Notes: a model not told the origin generated them from the letters alone. Counted from the first letter of the stretch, positions 16,610 to 25,970 are shown. The stretch: 64,000 nucleotides of DNA from Cytophagales bacterium (GCA_013298025.1 JAAFJE010000018.1:62001-126000), one strand, 5' to 3'. Numbers and translations: made by a program.

Positions 16610-17146
16610 ATGAGTAGCGGAGAGAAAATCATTTTAATAGACGCTGATGTTGTTTCACATTTTATCCAAGCGGGTGAAATTTTATACCTACCTAAAATAT
16701 TTCCTTTCAAAATCTACATTCTTGACAAGGTAATGAAAGAATTAGAACGTTTTCCCAACAGAAAGCAAGAAGTTGATAATTTAATCAATTTGAAATTACT
16801 TAATCCAATGGATTTTCCAGAAAAAGAACATGAAATTGTGAAAGAATACCTCTGGATTAAAAAAGTAATGTTCTACGGAGATGGCGAAAGTGCGTGTTTG
16901 GCAGTAGCCAAAATCAGTAGAAACATTATTGCGAGTAATAACTTGAGAGATATAAAGACCTATTGCGAACGACATAATATTGTGTATTTGACAACGATGC
17001 ACTTTCTTTGCTATGCTCTTCAACATCATATTTTTGATGAAGCTAGATGTGATAGCTTTATCAAAACAGTAAAAGCAAACGGCGGACGACTACCTGTTGG
17101 AAAAATGACTGATTATGAGTGTTTGAAAGAATGGAGATTCACCTAG
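16610..17146 (+). CDS. PIN-like nuclease, candidate toxin
   Basis: 178 residues with a PIN-like layout: a first acidic strand (IILIDADVVSHFI), a Glu in a helix (KVMKELERF), the GEA-type motif GDGESACLAVA, and a final strand with Asn/Asp (NIIASNNLRDIKTYC) followed by HNIVYLTT. This order matches the DUF3368-type PIN nucleases, which usually act as RNase toxins. I infer nuclease activity but have not proven it. It is tightly coupled to the ImmA/IrrE peptidase gene. Regulator, peptidase and PIN protein together resemble a three-gene toxin-antitoxin or phage-response module. A TTG at 16601 is also in frame. Confidence 0.72.
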   Translation: MSSGEKIILIDADVVSHFIQAGEILYLPKIFPFKIYILDKVMKELERFPNRKQEVDNLINLKLLNPMDFPEKEHEIVKEYLWIKKVMFYGDGESACLAVAKISRNIIASNNLRDIKTYCERHNIVYLTTMHFLCYALQHHIFDEARCDSFIKTVKANGGRLPVGKMTDYECLKEWRFT

Positions 17147-17266
17147 AAATCTTGTATATTACCATAGCATTTCCCCCACAACAAGGCTTGTGTATTTCTT
17201 CATAACTCGCTAAATTAGCCAGTGTATCTTATCAATTCTTTTTTCACCAATCAACAAACTAAATTA

Positions 17267-18802
17267 ATGAACAAAAAACTCCTTCTCTGGGGGCTTTTGG
17301 GTATAGCTCAATTGCCTGCCTTGGCCCAACAAAAACCTGTCAAAGAAACTGCTCCTGTCGAGGAAAAAACTACCATGACTCCTGCGGGGCGTAGCTTGCC
17401 TGCCGACAACTTTGTGGTGGTGCGTAACGAAGTGACCATCAAAGGGCAAAAAGTGCCGTACAAAGCCCAAACGGGTACAATGCCTGTCTGGAATGAAGAC
17501 AACAAGGTGATTGCTTCGCTTTTTTATACGTACTACGAAAGAACCGACGTGAAAGACAAAACCACTCGCCCTTTGGTGATTTCGTTTAATGGTGGCCCTG
17601 GCTCGGCTTCGGTATGGATGCACATTGCTTATACAGGGCCTCGTATTTTGAAAATCGACAAAGAGGGTTATCCTGTGCAGCCTTATGGCATCGAAGACAA
17701 CCCCTACTCTATTCTCGACGTAGCCGACATTGTTTTTATCGACCCTGTGAATACGGGCTTTTCGAGAATTTTAGACAAAGATGCTCCTAAATCGACTTTT
17801 TTTGGGGTAAACGCCGACATCAAGTATTTGGCCGAATGGCTCAGTACCTTTGTCAATCGCCAAAATCGTTGGGCTTCGCCTAAGTTTCTCATTGGCGAAA
17901 GTTATGGTACAACAAGGGTTTCGGGCTTGGCAAAAGCTTTGCAAGAAAGCCAATGGATGTACCTCAATGGCGTAGTATTGGTATCGCCAACCGACTTGGG
18001 CATCAAGCGTGAAGGGCCGATGGATGCCAGTCTGCGTTTGCCTTATTTTGCCGCTACGGCTTGGTACCACAAGGTTTTAGAGCCAAGCTTGCAAAACAAA
18101 AAGCTCGAAGAGATGTTGCCAGAAGTGGAGAATTTTACCTTACAAGAATTATTGCCTGCGATAAGTCAGGGTGGATTTTTACCCGTAGAAAAAAGAAAAG
18201 CCATTGCCCAAAAATACGCTCGTTATGCCGGATTGTCTGAAAAATTTGTGTTGCAAAACAATTTAGATATTTCGACTAATGCTTTTTGGAAAGAATTGCT
18301 TCGTGATAAAGGCTTTACGGTTGGGCGTTTAGATTCTCGTTATTTGGGCATCGACAGCAAAGACGCAGGTGAAAAAGTAGATTATAATGCCGAACTTACA
18401 TCATGGTTGCATTCGTTTACGCCACCGATTAATATGTATTTACGAGAAGAATTGCATTATAATACCGATTTGAAATACAATATGTTTGGGCCTGTTCATC
18501 CTTGGGACAGAAGCAACGACCGCACAGGCTACGACCTACGAGATGCTATGGCCGAAAACCCTTATTTGCACGTCTTGATTCAGTCGGGGTATTACGACGG
18601 GGCTTGCGATTATTTTAATGCCAAATATTCGATGTGGCAAATGGACCCCAGTGGCAAGCTCAAAGACCGTTTGTCTTGGGAAGGCTACCAGTCTGGTCAC
18701 ATGATGTATTTGAGAAGAGATGATTTGGAAAAAGCCAATGAAGATTTGCGTATTTTCATTCGTAAATCTATTCCCAAATTTGGTACACCTGCGAAGTACT
18801 AG
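17267..18802 (+). CDS. Secreted S10 family serine carboxypeptidase-like peptidase
   Basis: 511 residues with a signal peptide (KKLLLWGLLGIAQLPALAQ). The S10 catalytic triad is visible: Ser in FLIGESYGTTR, Asp in SGYYDGACDYF, and His in GYQSGHMMYLR. The oxyanion region is SFNGGPGSASVWMH, followed by the typical NPYSILDVADIVFIDPVNTG. S10 enzymes remove C-terminal residues and are usually active at acidic pH; here it would act in the periplasm or outside. The ATG at 17267 gives the signal peptide; an in-frame GTG at 17222 does not improve it. It is a single-gene unit just outside the AT-rich defence island. Confidence 0.92.
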   Translation: MNKKLLLWGLLGIAQLPALAQQKPVKETAPVEEKTTMTPAGRSLPADNFVVVRNEVTIKGQKVPYKAQTGTMPVWNEDNKVIASLFYTYYERTDVKDKTTRPLVISFNGGPGSASVWMHIAYTGPRILKIDKEGYPVQPYGIEDNPYSILDVADIVFIDPVNTGFSRILDKDAPKSTFFGVNADIKYLAEWLSTFVNRQNRWASPKFLIGESYGTTRVSGLAKALQESQWMYLNGVVLVSPTDLGIKREGPMDASLRLPYFAATAWYHKVLEPSLQNKKLEEMLPEVENFTLQELLPAISQGGFLPVEKRKAIAQKYARYAGLSEKFVLQNNLDISTNAFWKELLRDKGFTVGRLDSRYLGIDSKDAGEKVDYNAELTSWLHSFTPPINMYLREELHYNTDLKYNMFGPVHPWDRSNDRTGYDLRDAMAENPYLHVLIQSGYYDGACDYFNAKYSMWQMDPSGKLKDRLSWEGYQSGHMMYLRRDDLEKANEDLRIFIRKSIPKFGTPAKY

Positions 18803-18983
18803 GTTATAACATTTATACAAAAGTTTTCAGGATAGTGTTGTACAAAAATGCTGTAGTAGGGTTGGTCTTGTGCAGTTTCTCTACCGTTTACTAAGTTTTA
18901 CAAAAAACACGTAAATTTTGTGTTTCATTTAGATATTTTTGTATTATTGTTAAAAATACTAACATTTTAGAACCCAGATTACA

Positions 18984-20195
18984 ATGACACACACGGTGCA
19001 ACCCAAAGAAACCCTCTATAGTATTTCTAAACAATATGGGGTTTCGGTAGATACCATCAAGCAACTCAATGGATTAGGAGATGCAGGCTTGGCTGTAGGA
19101 CAAACGCTTATTCTAGCGGCAGGAGCTTCTGCTAGTACTGCTTCTGGCGGTGGTAGTAGCTTTTTCTCAGACAGTCCCGCTCCAGCACCTACGCCAGCAC
19201 CCAAACCTGCTCCAGCCCCAGCCCCTGCCCCAGCGGCAGCTAAACCAGCTCCAGCACCCGCTCCTGCACCGGCTGCTCCTAAAGCGGCTCCAGCTCCAAG
19301 TGGTGGCCTTAGTGCTTTCCAAGTAACAAGAGATGCCAAAGGTTATGTGATTATTTCTTACCCAGGACCCAACGGTATGGACAAAACGAATCCGATGCGT
19401 GACAACGTAAAATCGGCTTATTGTGTCAATCCGCTTGGCGTAAGTTATGCTGGAAAATCGAGCTTCGATAGCCAAAGAGGTCAGTTCGACGACTTATTGC
19501 CTAAACCTTTTTATGGCGATATTTTGCAATATATTGGTAAAAATGAAGGAAGTTTCGATGCTGTAAACAGCTACGATAAAGCTATTTTCTCGTTTGGCTT
19601 TATCCAATTTACAGGTTCTACGGCTACAGGAGCTTCTTTGAATCGTGTATTGCAACGTTTTAAAAGTGCCAATGCGTCGGCATTCAACAAGTGCTTCGGA
19701 CAATACGGCATTGATATTTCGGGTACAACTTTTGTGGCTAATGGCCGCCAAGGCGATGATGCTTACCGTGAAGTAGCCAATAATTTACAATTGACAGGCG
19801 TGTTTATTGCGGCTGGTTTTGAAAGAGAAATGATTCGTGCCCAAGTACAAATTGCTTTGGACGAGTATGTTAACAAGGCTTTAGCTCCAACGGCAACGGT
19901 GTCGGTATTGGGACAAGCGGTGCCTTTAAACAAAATCCTTTATTCGGCTGGCGGTAGTGCCTTGCGTGTGGACTTATCAGTAAACAGAGGTATTCAAGGA
20001 GCAGCGACTATTTTGCAAAAAGCGATTGGTCAGGTAGCGGCTGAAATGGGCATCAACGCTGTAGCAGCGTTGTCGAGCATCGACGACCGCCGAGTGGTAG
20101 AAACGGTAGCCAACAACGAAACCGAACCTGCTAGAAAAGAACGTGTACACAAGCTCCTTTCGAGTGGTTTTAGTTTTGAAAAAACGATAGCATAA
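18984..20195 (+). CDS. LysM-domain protein with lysozyme-like C-terminal domain
   Basis: 403 residues. Residues 1-44 are one LysM domain (THTVQPKETLYSISKQYGVS, then GLAVGQTLIL). A Ser/Gly stretch and a Pro/Ala linker follow (~45-112), then a ~285-residue globular domain with KNEGSFDAVNSYDKAIFSFG and FIQFTGSTATGASLN. The Glu and the SFGFIQF stretch resemble lysozyme-like peptidoglycan or chitosan hydrolases, but this is a pattern guess. There is no signal peptide, unusual for a wall enzyme; it may be carried by a tail-like secretion machine or act after lysis. A long palindrome begins 2 bp after its stop. Confidence 0.72.
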   Translation: MTHTVQPKETLYSISKQYGVSVDTIKQLNGLGDAGLAVGQTLILAAGASASTASGGGSSFFSDSPAPAPTPAPKPAPAPAPAPAAAKPAPAPAPAPAAPKAAPAPSGGLSAFQVTRDAKGYVIISYPGPNGMDKTNPMRDNVKSAYCVNPLGVSYAGKSSFDSQRGQFDDLLPKPFYGDILQYIGKNEGSFDAVNSYDKAIFSFGFIQFTGSTATGASLNRVLQRFKSANASAFNKCFGQYGIDISGTTFVANGRQGDDAYREVANNLQLTGVFIAAGFEREMIRAQVQIALDEYVNKALAPTATVSVLGQAVPLNKILYSAGGSALRVDLSVNRGIQGAATILQKAIGQVAAEMGINAVAALSSIDDRRVVETVANNETEPARKERVHKLLSSGFSFEKTIA

Positions 20196-20197
20196 TA

Positions 20198-20352
20198 CTG
20201 TACGAAAGATTTTATCTTGTTCTAAAGCGTTCTTATTATTCGCATTTTTTGGCGTAGTGGCAACCCTTGCGGTTGCCCAACTCAACATGGCAACCGCAAG
20301 GGTTGCCACTACTGCAATTTTATTTGAAAGATAAAATCAATCCTTCGTACAG
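20198..20352. repeat. 155-bp nested palindromic element
   Basis: An outer inverted repeat (20198-20218 with 20328-20352, CTGTACGAAAG and ATTTTATCTT blocks) encloses an inner 24-bp perfect stem (20254-20277 with 20289-20312, core GGCAACCCTTGCGGTTGCC) with an 11-nt loop. The inner stem is GC-rich and far longer than a terminator. It resembles a REP/MITE-like interspersed palindrome. Confidence 0.8.
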
Positions 20353-20376
20353 TTCTCGTACAGAATAGTGCGTTGT

Positions 20377-20417
20377 AAGACTTATAACACATTTATTTTA
20401 AATAGGTTATAAGTCTT
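20377..20417 (-). terminator. Hairpin downstream of kdp-linked histidine kinase
   Basis: AAGACTTATAAC (20377-20388) pairs perfectly with GTTATAAGTCTT (20406-20417), ending 5 bp after the kinase stop on the minus strand. Confidence 0.6.
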
Positions 20418-20422
20418 ATGAC

Positions 20423-22117
20423 TCACAAATTTCCTTTAACTTGTTGCAAAGAAAACATAAATTTTGCTCCTTCTCCCAACTTCGATTCTACCCAAATTTT
20501 CCCTTGTTGTGCTTCGATAAATTGCTTAGAAATAGCCAAGCCTAAGCCCGTTCCTGCTTGGCTGTTTGGCGTTTGAAAATATTTATCAAATATTTTGGCT
20601 TGATAGGCTTCGTCGATTCCTTTCCCAAAGTCTTGTACCGAAAAAATCACTTGTTCTCGTTGGCATTGGGCAGCGATGATAATTTTCCCTTGCGAATGAC
20701 TGTAACGCATGGCATTTGTCAATAAATTGACCAATACCCAAGCCGTTTTTTCAGCATCGGCGGCTACCCAAGGAAGGCTTTCAGGCAATTCTACAACCAA
20801 CGATAAGTCTTGCATTTGGGCTTGTTGTTCTACAGCCCCAAGAGCATATACTATCATTTGGGTAGGATTAACGGCGGTTACTTGCAATTGAATTTTACCA
20901 CTTTCCAATTGCGTCAAATCGAGCAGTTCACCAGTCATACGCAAGAGGCGTTGAGTATCGGCTTTGATATGGGCTACCAATTCTTGTTGTTCTGGATTCA
21001 ACGTGCCGATTTTGGCATTTTCGAGTAGCATCAAGCTCATTTTGATGCCTGCAATAGGGGTTTTGAGTTCATGCGAAATCGTCGCAATGAAATTGGTTTT
21101 GGCTTCGTCTAGTTCATGAAAATGCGTAATATTTTTCAATAAAATCACTTTCCCTACCAATGTATCATCGTTTTGAATAGCAATACTTTCTTTCGTAAAA
21201 TAATTTTCTCGTTCGTTGGCATAAATTTTTAAGGGTTGTTCTTGGCCCTTATCGGGTAAAATAGTTCGGAACAAATCGTTGTAAAGGGCTATGTCGGGAG
21301 CGTATTTGCCAAGTGTATCTTCTGCTTTGAGGTGGAGCAAATCGAGGGCAACTTTATTGACAAACAAAATGTGTTGGGTTGCATCTAAGCCAATCACAGC
21401 ATCGTTGAGGTGGTCGATGAGGGCTTCGGTGCGTTTTTTTTCAAAGAGAATTTTTGCCAAATTCGAGTGTTCGTATTCATCTAATTTCTCCGCCATCGTA
21501 TTGAACGCCTTTGCCAAAGCACCAAACTCGTCGTTGGAACTAAAATGCAAGCGTTGCTCGTAGTTTTTCATGGTAATATGCTGAATACCAGCCGTAAGTT
21601 GTAGAATAGGGTCGGCTACGAACGACGGAAAATTAAGGATAAAAGTAAACGAAATCAGCAAGCACACAATGCTGATGTATTTGAGGATATTTACCGCATT
21701 TTCGGCTGTTTGTTGGGCTTGGTCGTTTTTCCGCACCAAAGCCATGCGGTTGATTTCGCCTACCTCGTCGATGGCCTGTTTGAACGCTTGCATATACTGC
21801 GGTTGTTGCGTTAGTCGGAAAGCTTCAAAACTCCTCCGCATCTTTGCTGTAGCGGCTGCCTCGCCCACTTCGGTGATATTTTGCTCTTGTTTTTTGAGTA
21901 AAATATCTATTTGTTGGAGTTGCACTGGCGATACCGCTTGGGTATTGAGCAAATGACTGATACGACCCAAATAGCCAAGGGTTTCGTTGTTGTCTTTCAA
22001 AACAGCCGCCGCTTCTTGTTTGAGTACGCTGAGGTAGTAAATGCTCAGTCCACCCAACAAGACAACCATCGCAAATAGAAACGATACACCTAAGCGAATT
22101 TTAGCTTTAATTTTCAT
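20423..22117 (-). CDS. Membrane histidine kinase, C-terminal half of a split KdpD system
   Basis: 564 residues: TM1 (~7-29), a short periplasmic helical region, TM2 (~148-168), a HAMP domain (DPILQLTAGIQHITMKNYEQ), a PAS domain (~235-330), HisKA with the phospho-His in FIATISHELKTPIAGIKMSL, and HATPase with DFGKGIDEAY and GTGLGLAISKQFIE. Its start overlaps the KdpD-N gene by ATGA, so both are co-translated at the end of the kdp operon. In the enteric KdpD these modules are one chain; here the sensor half and the kinase half are separate proteins. No KdpE response regulator is found in the window. Confidence 0.9.
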   Translation of the reverse strand: MKIKAKIRLGVSFLFAMVVLLGGLSIYYLSVLKQEAAAVLKDNNETLGYLGRISHLLNTQAVSPVQLQQIDILLKKQEQNITEVGEAAATAKMRRSFEAFRLTQQPQYMQAFKQAIDEVGEINRMALVRKNDQAQQTAENAVNILKYISIVCLLISFTFILNFPSFVADPILQLTAGIQHITMKNYEQRLHFSSNDEFGALAKAFNTMAEKLDEYEHSNLAKILFEKKRTEALIDHLNDAVIGLDATQHILFVNKVALDLLHLKAEDTLGKYAPDIALYNDLFRTILPDKGQEQPLKIYANERENYFTKESIAIQNDDTLVGKVILLKNITHFHELDEAKTNFIATISHELKTPIAGIKMSLMLLENAKIGTLNPEQQELVAHIKADTQRLLRMTGELLDLTQLESGKIQLQVTAVNPTQMIVYALGAVEQQAQMQDLSLVVELPESLPWVAADAEKTAWVLVNLLTNAMRYSHSQGKIIIAAQCQREQVIFSVQDFGKGIDEAYQAKIFDKYFQTPNSQAGTGLGLAISKQFIEAQQGKIWVESKLGEGAKFMFSLQQVKGNL

Positions 22118-23235
22118 GATAAAATAACAATATCTAAAGGTACTGCTGTAAGTTTTTGGAGTAATTGACTAAACAAATTATTGGACAAAATAATACGCCA
22201 AATACGCAGGCGAGGTCTGCCGATGCAAAGCGTTGTAATTTGGTGCTTTTCGGCCGTATCAACAATGGCTTTTGCCACCGAGTCGCTCTGCACACGAATT
22301 ACCTCTGCTCCCAATTCTGTCGCCATTTTCAGGTTATTAATCAGGTGTCTTTGCGTAGCCAAATTGATTTTGTCGCCTGCTTCCGACGAGGTTTGCACAT
22401 ACAAAACAAACCATTTAGAATCATAATGCGAAGCCAAACGGGCTGTTTTACGAATAATTGTCTTGGCTACTTGATGATTAGAACCAATGCAAGCCAAAAA
22501 GCGTTCGCTGACAAGCTTTTGCGGGTTTACTACACTGACCACTTTTCTTTCTACTTGATGGGCAACTTCTTTGAGTGCCAATTCACGTAGCTGTAAAATA
22601 TGATGGGTTTGAAAGAAATGCTGTAGGGCAGTTTCTACTTTTGCCAAATCATAAATTTTACCTTCTTTGAGTCGGGTTATCAACTCGTCGGCAGTGAGGT
22701 CGATGTTTACTACTTCGTCGGCTTGTTGCAATACCCAATCGGGAATCCGCTCGCTTACTTCTATGCCTGTAATCTTTTTGATTTCTTCGTTGAGGCTTTC
22801 AATGTGTTGGATATTGACCGCCGAAATCACATTGATGCCTGCATGAAGAATGTCCATGACATCTTGCCATCGTTTTTCATTTTTCGACCCTTGTACATTG
22901 GAATGAGCCAATTCGTCTATGATTACAACTTCGGGGTGCAGCTTGAGAATGCCCGCCAAGTCCATTTCTTCCATCGCTTTACCCTTATAAAACAAGGCAC
23001 TGCGAGGAATAACGGGCAAGCCTTCGAGCAGGGCTTGAGTTTCGGCTCGGTTGTGGGTTTCGACAAAGCCAATTTTTATATCTATATGGTTTTTGAGCAA
23101 GGCGTGGGCTTCTTGCAGCATTCGGTACGTTTTGCCTACGCCTGCACTCATGCCTATATAAATTTTGAACTTGCCTCGTTTCGATTGCCGAATCAATTCG
23201 AGGAAATACGCAGCCGAAGATGATTCTTGTGACAT
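22114..23235 (-). CDS. kdpD: KdpD N-terminal sensor protein (KdpD domain plus UspA)
   Basis: 373 residues. Residues ~22-230 are the KdpD sensor domain with the Walker A-like GMSAGVGKTYRMLQEAH, the Walker B-like EVVIIDELAHSN and the conserved NIQHIESLNE. Residues ~245-373 are a universal-stress-protein-like domain (LACIGSNHQVAKTIIRKTAR, LCIGRPRLRIWR). It lacks transmembrane and kinase parts, which are encoded by the next overlapping gene. The USP domain is the likely site for nucleotide (c-di-AMP or ATP) input. I use ATG at 23235; a TTG at 23265 is upstream in frame. It is the fifth recognised gene of the operon. Confidence 0.9.
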   Translation of the reverse strand: MSQESSSAAYFLELIRQSKRGKFKIYIGMSAGVGKTYRMLQEAHALLKNHIDIKIGFVETHNRAETQALLEGLPVIPRSALFYKGKAMEEMDLAGILKLHPEVVIIDELAHSNVQGSKNEKRWQDVMDILHAGINVISAVNIQHIESLNEEIKKITGIEVSERIPDWVLQQADEVVNIDLTADELITRLKEGKIYDLAKVETALQHFFQTHHILQLRELALKEVAHQVERKVVSVVNPQKLVSERFLACIGSNHQVAKTIIRKTARLASHYDSKWFVLYVQTSSEAGDKINLATQRHLINNLKMATELGAEVIRVQSDSVAKAIVDTAEKHQITTLCIGRPRLRIWRIILSNNLFSQLLQKLTAVPLDIVILS

Positions 23236-23281
23236 GAGCAAAGGATGGTTTGCGTTACTGTACAAAAGATTGAAAGAGCAT

Positions 23282-23860
23282 TTATTGCAAAGTTTTTGTA
23301 GAAAGTTTGTCTAAGGCGATGTTTAGGGCTAATACATTGATATGCCTTGGGCCAAACAATCCCCACAAGGGTTCTTGGACGTGTTGTTGCACGAGTGCCT
23401 CAAGAAGTGCTACGGGGATTTTTCGGACATGAGCAATGCGTTTTACTTGTACCAAAGCGGCTGCCACAGAAAGGTCGGGGTCGAGTCCACTGCCCGAAGC
23501 CGTGACCAATTCGGCAGGAATTTCGTGGCGTTGTACGGCTGGATTATGTACCAAAAAGGTATCAATACGAGCCTGTACTTGGGCTAAATAGGCAGGGTTG
23601 GAAGTCCCTTTATTTGAGCCACCCGAAGCCGCAGCGTTGTAATCGACTGCCGACGAGCGACCGTTGAAATAGCGGTCTTGGTCGAATCGTTGTCCGATGT
23701 GAGCAACGCCTACCATTTTGCCTTGACTTTCGACAAAAGCGATATTTCCTTGGTTGGGCATCAATTGAGCAATGCCCAAGATACTTAAAGGATACACCAC
23801 AACAAACAGCATAAAACATAAAGCTGTAAGTTTAAGGGCTGGCAACAAATGCGTTTTCAT
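23282..23860 (-). CDS. kdpC: Potassium-transporting ATPase subunit C
   Basis: 192 residues, the expected size for KdpC. An N-terminal transmembrane helix (LKLTALCFMLFVVVYPLSILGIAQ) precedes the family motifs QGNIAFV, GVAHIGQRFDQDRYFNGRSS, PAELVTASGSGLDPDLSVAA and RIAHVRKIP. KdpC stabilises the KdpFABC complex and helps nucleotide binding to KdpB. It lies 48 bp after kdpB and 46 bp before kdpD, in operon order FABC. Confidence 0.96.
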   Translation of the reverse strand: MKTHLLPALKLTALCFMLFVVVYPLSILGIAQLMPNQGNIAFVESQGKMVGVAHIGQRFDQDRYFNGRSSAVDYNAAASGGSNKGTSNPAYLAQVQARIDTFLVHNPAVQRHEIPAELVTASGSGLDPDLSVAAALVQVKRIAHVRKIPVALLEALVQQHVQEPLWGLFGPRHINVLALNIALDKLSTKTLQ

Positions 23861-23908
23861 GGAATGAGTTATTGATTTACTTATGATAAAATGGTTATTT
23901 CTATTTCA

Positions 23909-25939
23909 CTAAAAAAACATACCTACTACTATATCAAGCAGCTTGATGCCTATAAAAGGAATCAAAATACCGCCTAGTCCATACACCAATAAATTGCGTC
24001 GAAGTAAAGCACTCGCACCAATGGGCTTGTATGCTACGCCTTTGAGTGCCAAAGGTATCAGGGCAGGAATAATCAAGGCGTTAAAAATCACAGCCGACAA
24101 AATAGCACTTTCGGGCGAATGCAAACGCATGATGTTGAGTCCTTGCAAACCGGGAATACTGCTGATAAACAAGGCTGGTACAATGGCAAAATACTTGGCT
24201 ACATCGTTGGCGATAGAGAACGTAGTAAGTGTGCCACGGGTCATGAGCAATTGCTTACCGATTTCTACAATTTCGATGAGCTTGGTAGGGTCGTTGTCGA
24301 GGTCCACCATATTGCCTGCTTCTTTGGCGGCGGCAGTACCCGAGTTCATAGCAACTCCTACATCGGCTTGGGCCAAGGCTGGGGCATCGTTTGTACCATC
24401 GCCCATCATGGCTACCAACTTGCCATTGGCTTGCTCGGCTTTGATATAGTTCATTTTGTCTTCGGGCTTGGCTTCGGCGATAAAGTCATCTACACCAGCT
24501 TTATGAGCAATATATTTAGCTGTCAAAGGATTATCGCCCGTTACCATCACCGTTTTTACGCCCATTTTACGTAAACGTTCAAAACGTTCTTGGATACCCA
24601 CTTTGATAATATCTTGCAGCTCGATAATTCCTAGTACCACTTCATTTTCTGTCACAATCAAAGGCGTACCACCATTACTAGCAATGTTTGTGGCGTACTG
24701 CGTCATGTCTTCTGGAAAAACAAAACCAGCCTTTACACTCATCTGACGCATGGCATCTACCGCTCCTTTACGGACACGTAAGCCATTGGGCATATTGACT
24801 CCCGACGAGCGTGTTTCTGCCGTAAATTTAATCCATTCAACACCCACTGGAAGTTTAGGAATACTCAGCCCTTGGCTTTGGGCAAGCTCAATGATAGATT
24901 TTCCTTCGGGGGTTTCGTCGGCTAATGAACTGAGCAGCATTGCCTGCACAAACCGCTCAGGAGCAACGCCTTGCGTAGGATAAAAATTGGTAGCTTTGCG
25001 ATTACCAATGGTGATTGTTCCAGTTTTATCAAGCAATAGCACATCTATATCGCCAGCCGTTTCCACTGCCTTTCCCGATTTCGTAATTACGTTGGCCCGC
25101 AAAGCTCTGTCCATGCCCGCAATACCAATGGCCGAAAGCAAGCCCCCAATGGTGGTAGGAATCAAGCAAACAAACAACGAAATAAAAGCGGCGATGGTAA
25201 TGGGCGTATGGGCATAGTCGGCAAAAGGCTTGAGGCTTACACAGACAATCACAAAAATGAGGGTAAAACTAGCCAACAGAATGGTAAGGGCTATTTCGTT
25301 GGGCGATTTTTGTCGAGAAGCCCCTTCAACTAAGGCAATCATTTTATCTAAAAAACTCTCGCCCGGTTGGGTCGTAACGATAACTTTGATTTTATCGGAC
25401 AGTACTTTTGTGCCTCCCGTAACCGATGATTTATCGCCGCCAGCCTCTCTAATCACGGGTGCCGACTCGCCCGTAATAGCCGATTCGTCGATGGTAGCCA
25501 AGCCTTCGATGATTTCGCCATCGCTCGGAATGGTATCGCCAGCTTCGCAGATAAAAACATCGCCTTTTTTCAATTGTGCCGAGCTCACCAATTGTATTTC
25601 ATCGGAGGTTTGCACCAGTTTGGCAGGTGTTTCTTCCCGTGTTTTGCGTAAAGAATCGGCTTGGGCTTTGCCTCGGGCTTCGGCAATGGCTTCGGCAAAA
25701 TTGGCAAACAATAGGGTAAAAAATAATACCCAAAAAACAAGAAAGTTATAGCCGAAAGTACCTTGGTCGTGTCGAGTAAGGCTGTATAGGCTCACCACAA
25801 GCATCACGACTGTGCCGAGTGCCACGGTAAACATCACCGGATTGCGAAAGAGCGTAACGGGATTGAGTTTGATAAAAGAAGAACGTAAAGCTTCTTTTAC
25901 CAAGGTTGCTTGAAAAAGCGAAGAAGGTTGCGTTTTCAT
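23909..25939 (-). CDS. kdpB: Potassium-transporting P-type ATPase subunit B
   Basis: 676 residues, the normal KdpB length. It contains the phosphorylation motif DVLLLDKTGTITIGNRKAT, the actuator-domain motif TGESAPV, the hinge MVTGDNPLTAKYIA and MMGDGTNDAPALAQADVGVA, with seven predicted membrane helices. It couples ATP hydrolysis to high-affinity K+ uptake through KdpA. The gene is in frame and intact, 31 bp after kdpA. Confidence 0.98.
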   Translation of the reverse strand: MKTQPSSLFQATLVKEALRSSFIKLNPVTLFRNPVMFTVALGTVVMLVVSLYSLTRHDQGTFGYNFLVFWVLFFTLLFANFAEAIAEARGKAQADSLRKTREETPAKLVQTSDEIQLVSSAQLKKGDVFICEAGDTIPSDGEIIEGLATIDESAITGESAPVIREAGGDKSSVTGGTKVLSDKIKVIVTTQPGESFLDKMIALVEGASRQKSPNEIALTILLASFTLIFVIVCVSLKPFADYAHTPITIAAFISLFVCLIPTTIGGLLSAIGIAGMDRALRANVITKSGKAVETAGDIDVLLLDKTGTITIGNRKATNFYPTQGVAPERFVQAMLLSSLADETPEGKSIIELAQSQGLSIPKLPVGVEWIKFTAETRSSGVNMPNGLRVRKGAVDAMRQMSVKAGFVFPEDMTQYATNIASNGGTPLIVTENEVVLGIIELQDIIKVGIQERFERLRKMGVKTVMVTGDNPLTAKYIAHKAGVDDFIAEAKPEDKMNYIKAEQANGKLVAMMGDGTNDAPALAQADVGVAMNSGTAAAKEAGNMVDLDNDPTKLIEIVEIGKQLLMTRGTLTTFSIANDVAKYFAIVPALFISSIPGLQGLNIMRLHSPESAILSAVIFNALIIPALIPLALKGVAYKPIGASALLRRNLLVYGLGGILIPFIGIKLLDIVVGMFF

Positions 25940-25970
25940 CTTGTTGATTAATTAACAGCTATATTTTTTC

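Noticed and set aside
13139-17146. Defence genes as part of a prophage or integrative element
   Set aside because: No integrase, att-like repeat, tRNA or structural phage gene is seen at either edge.
20196-23300. kdpE gene in or next to the kdp operon
   Set aside because: No receiver plus winged-helix protein follows the kinase; the next gene is the unrelated LysM protein on the other strand.
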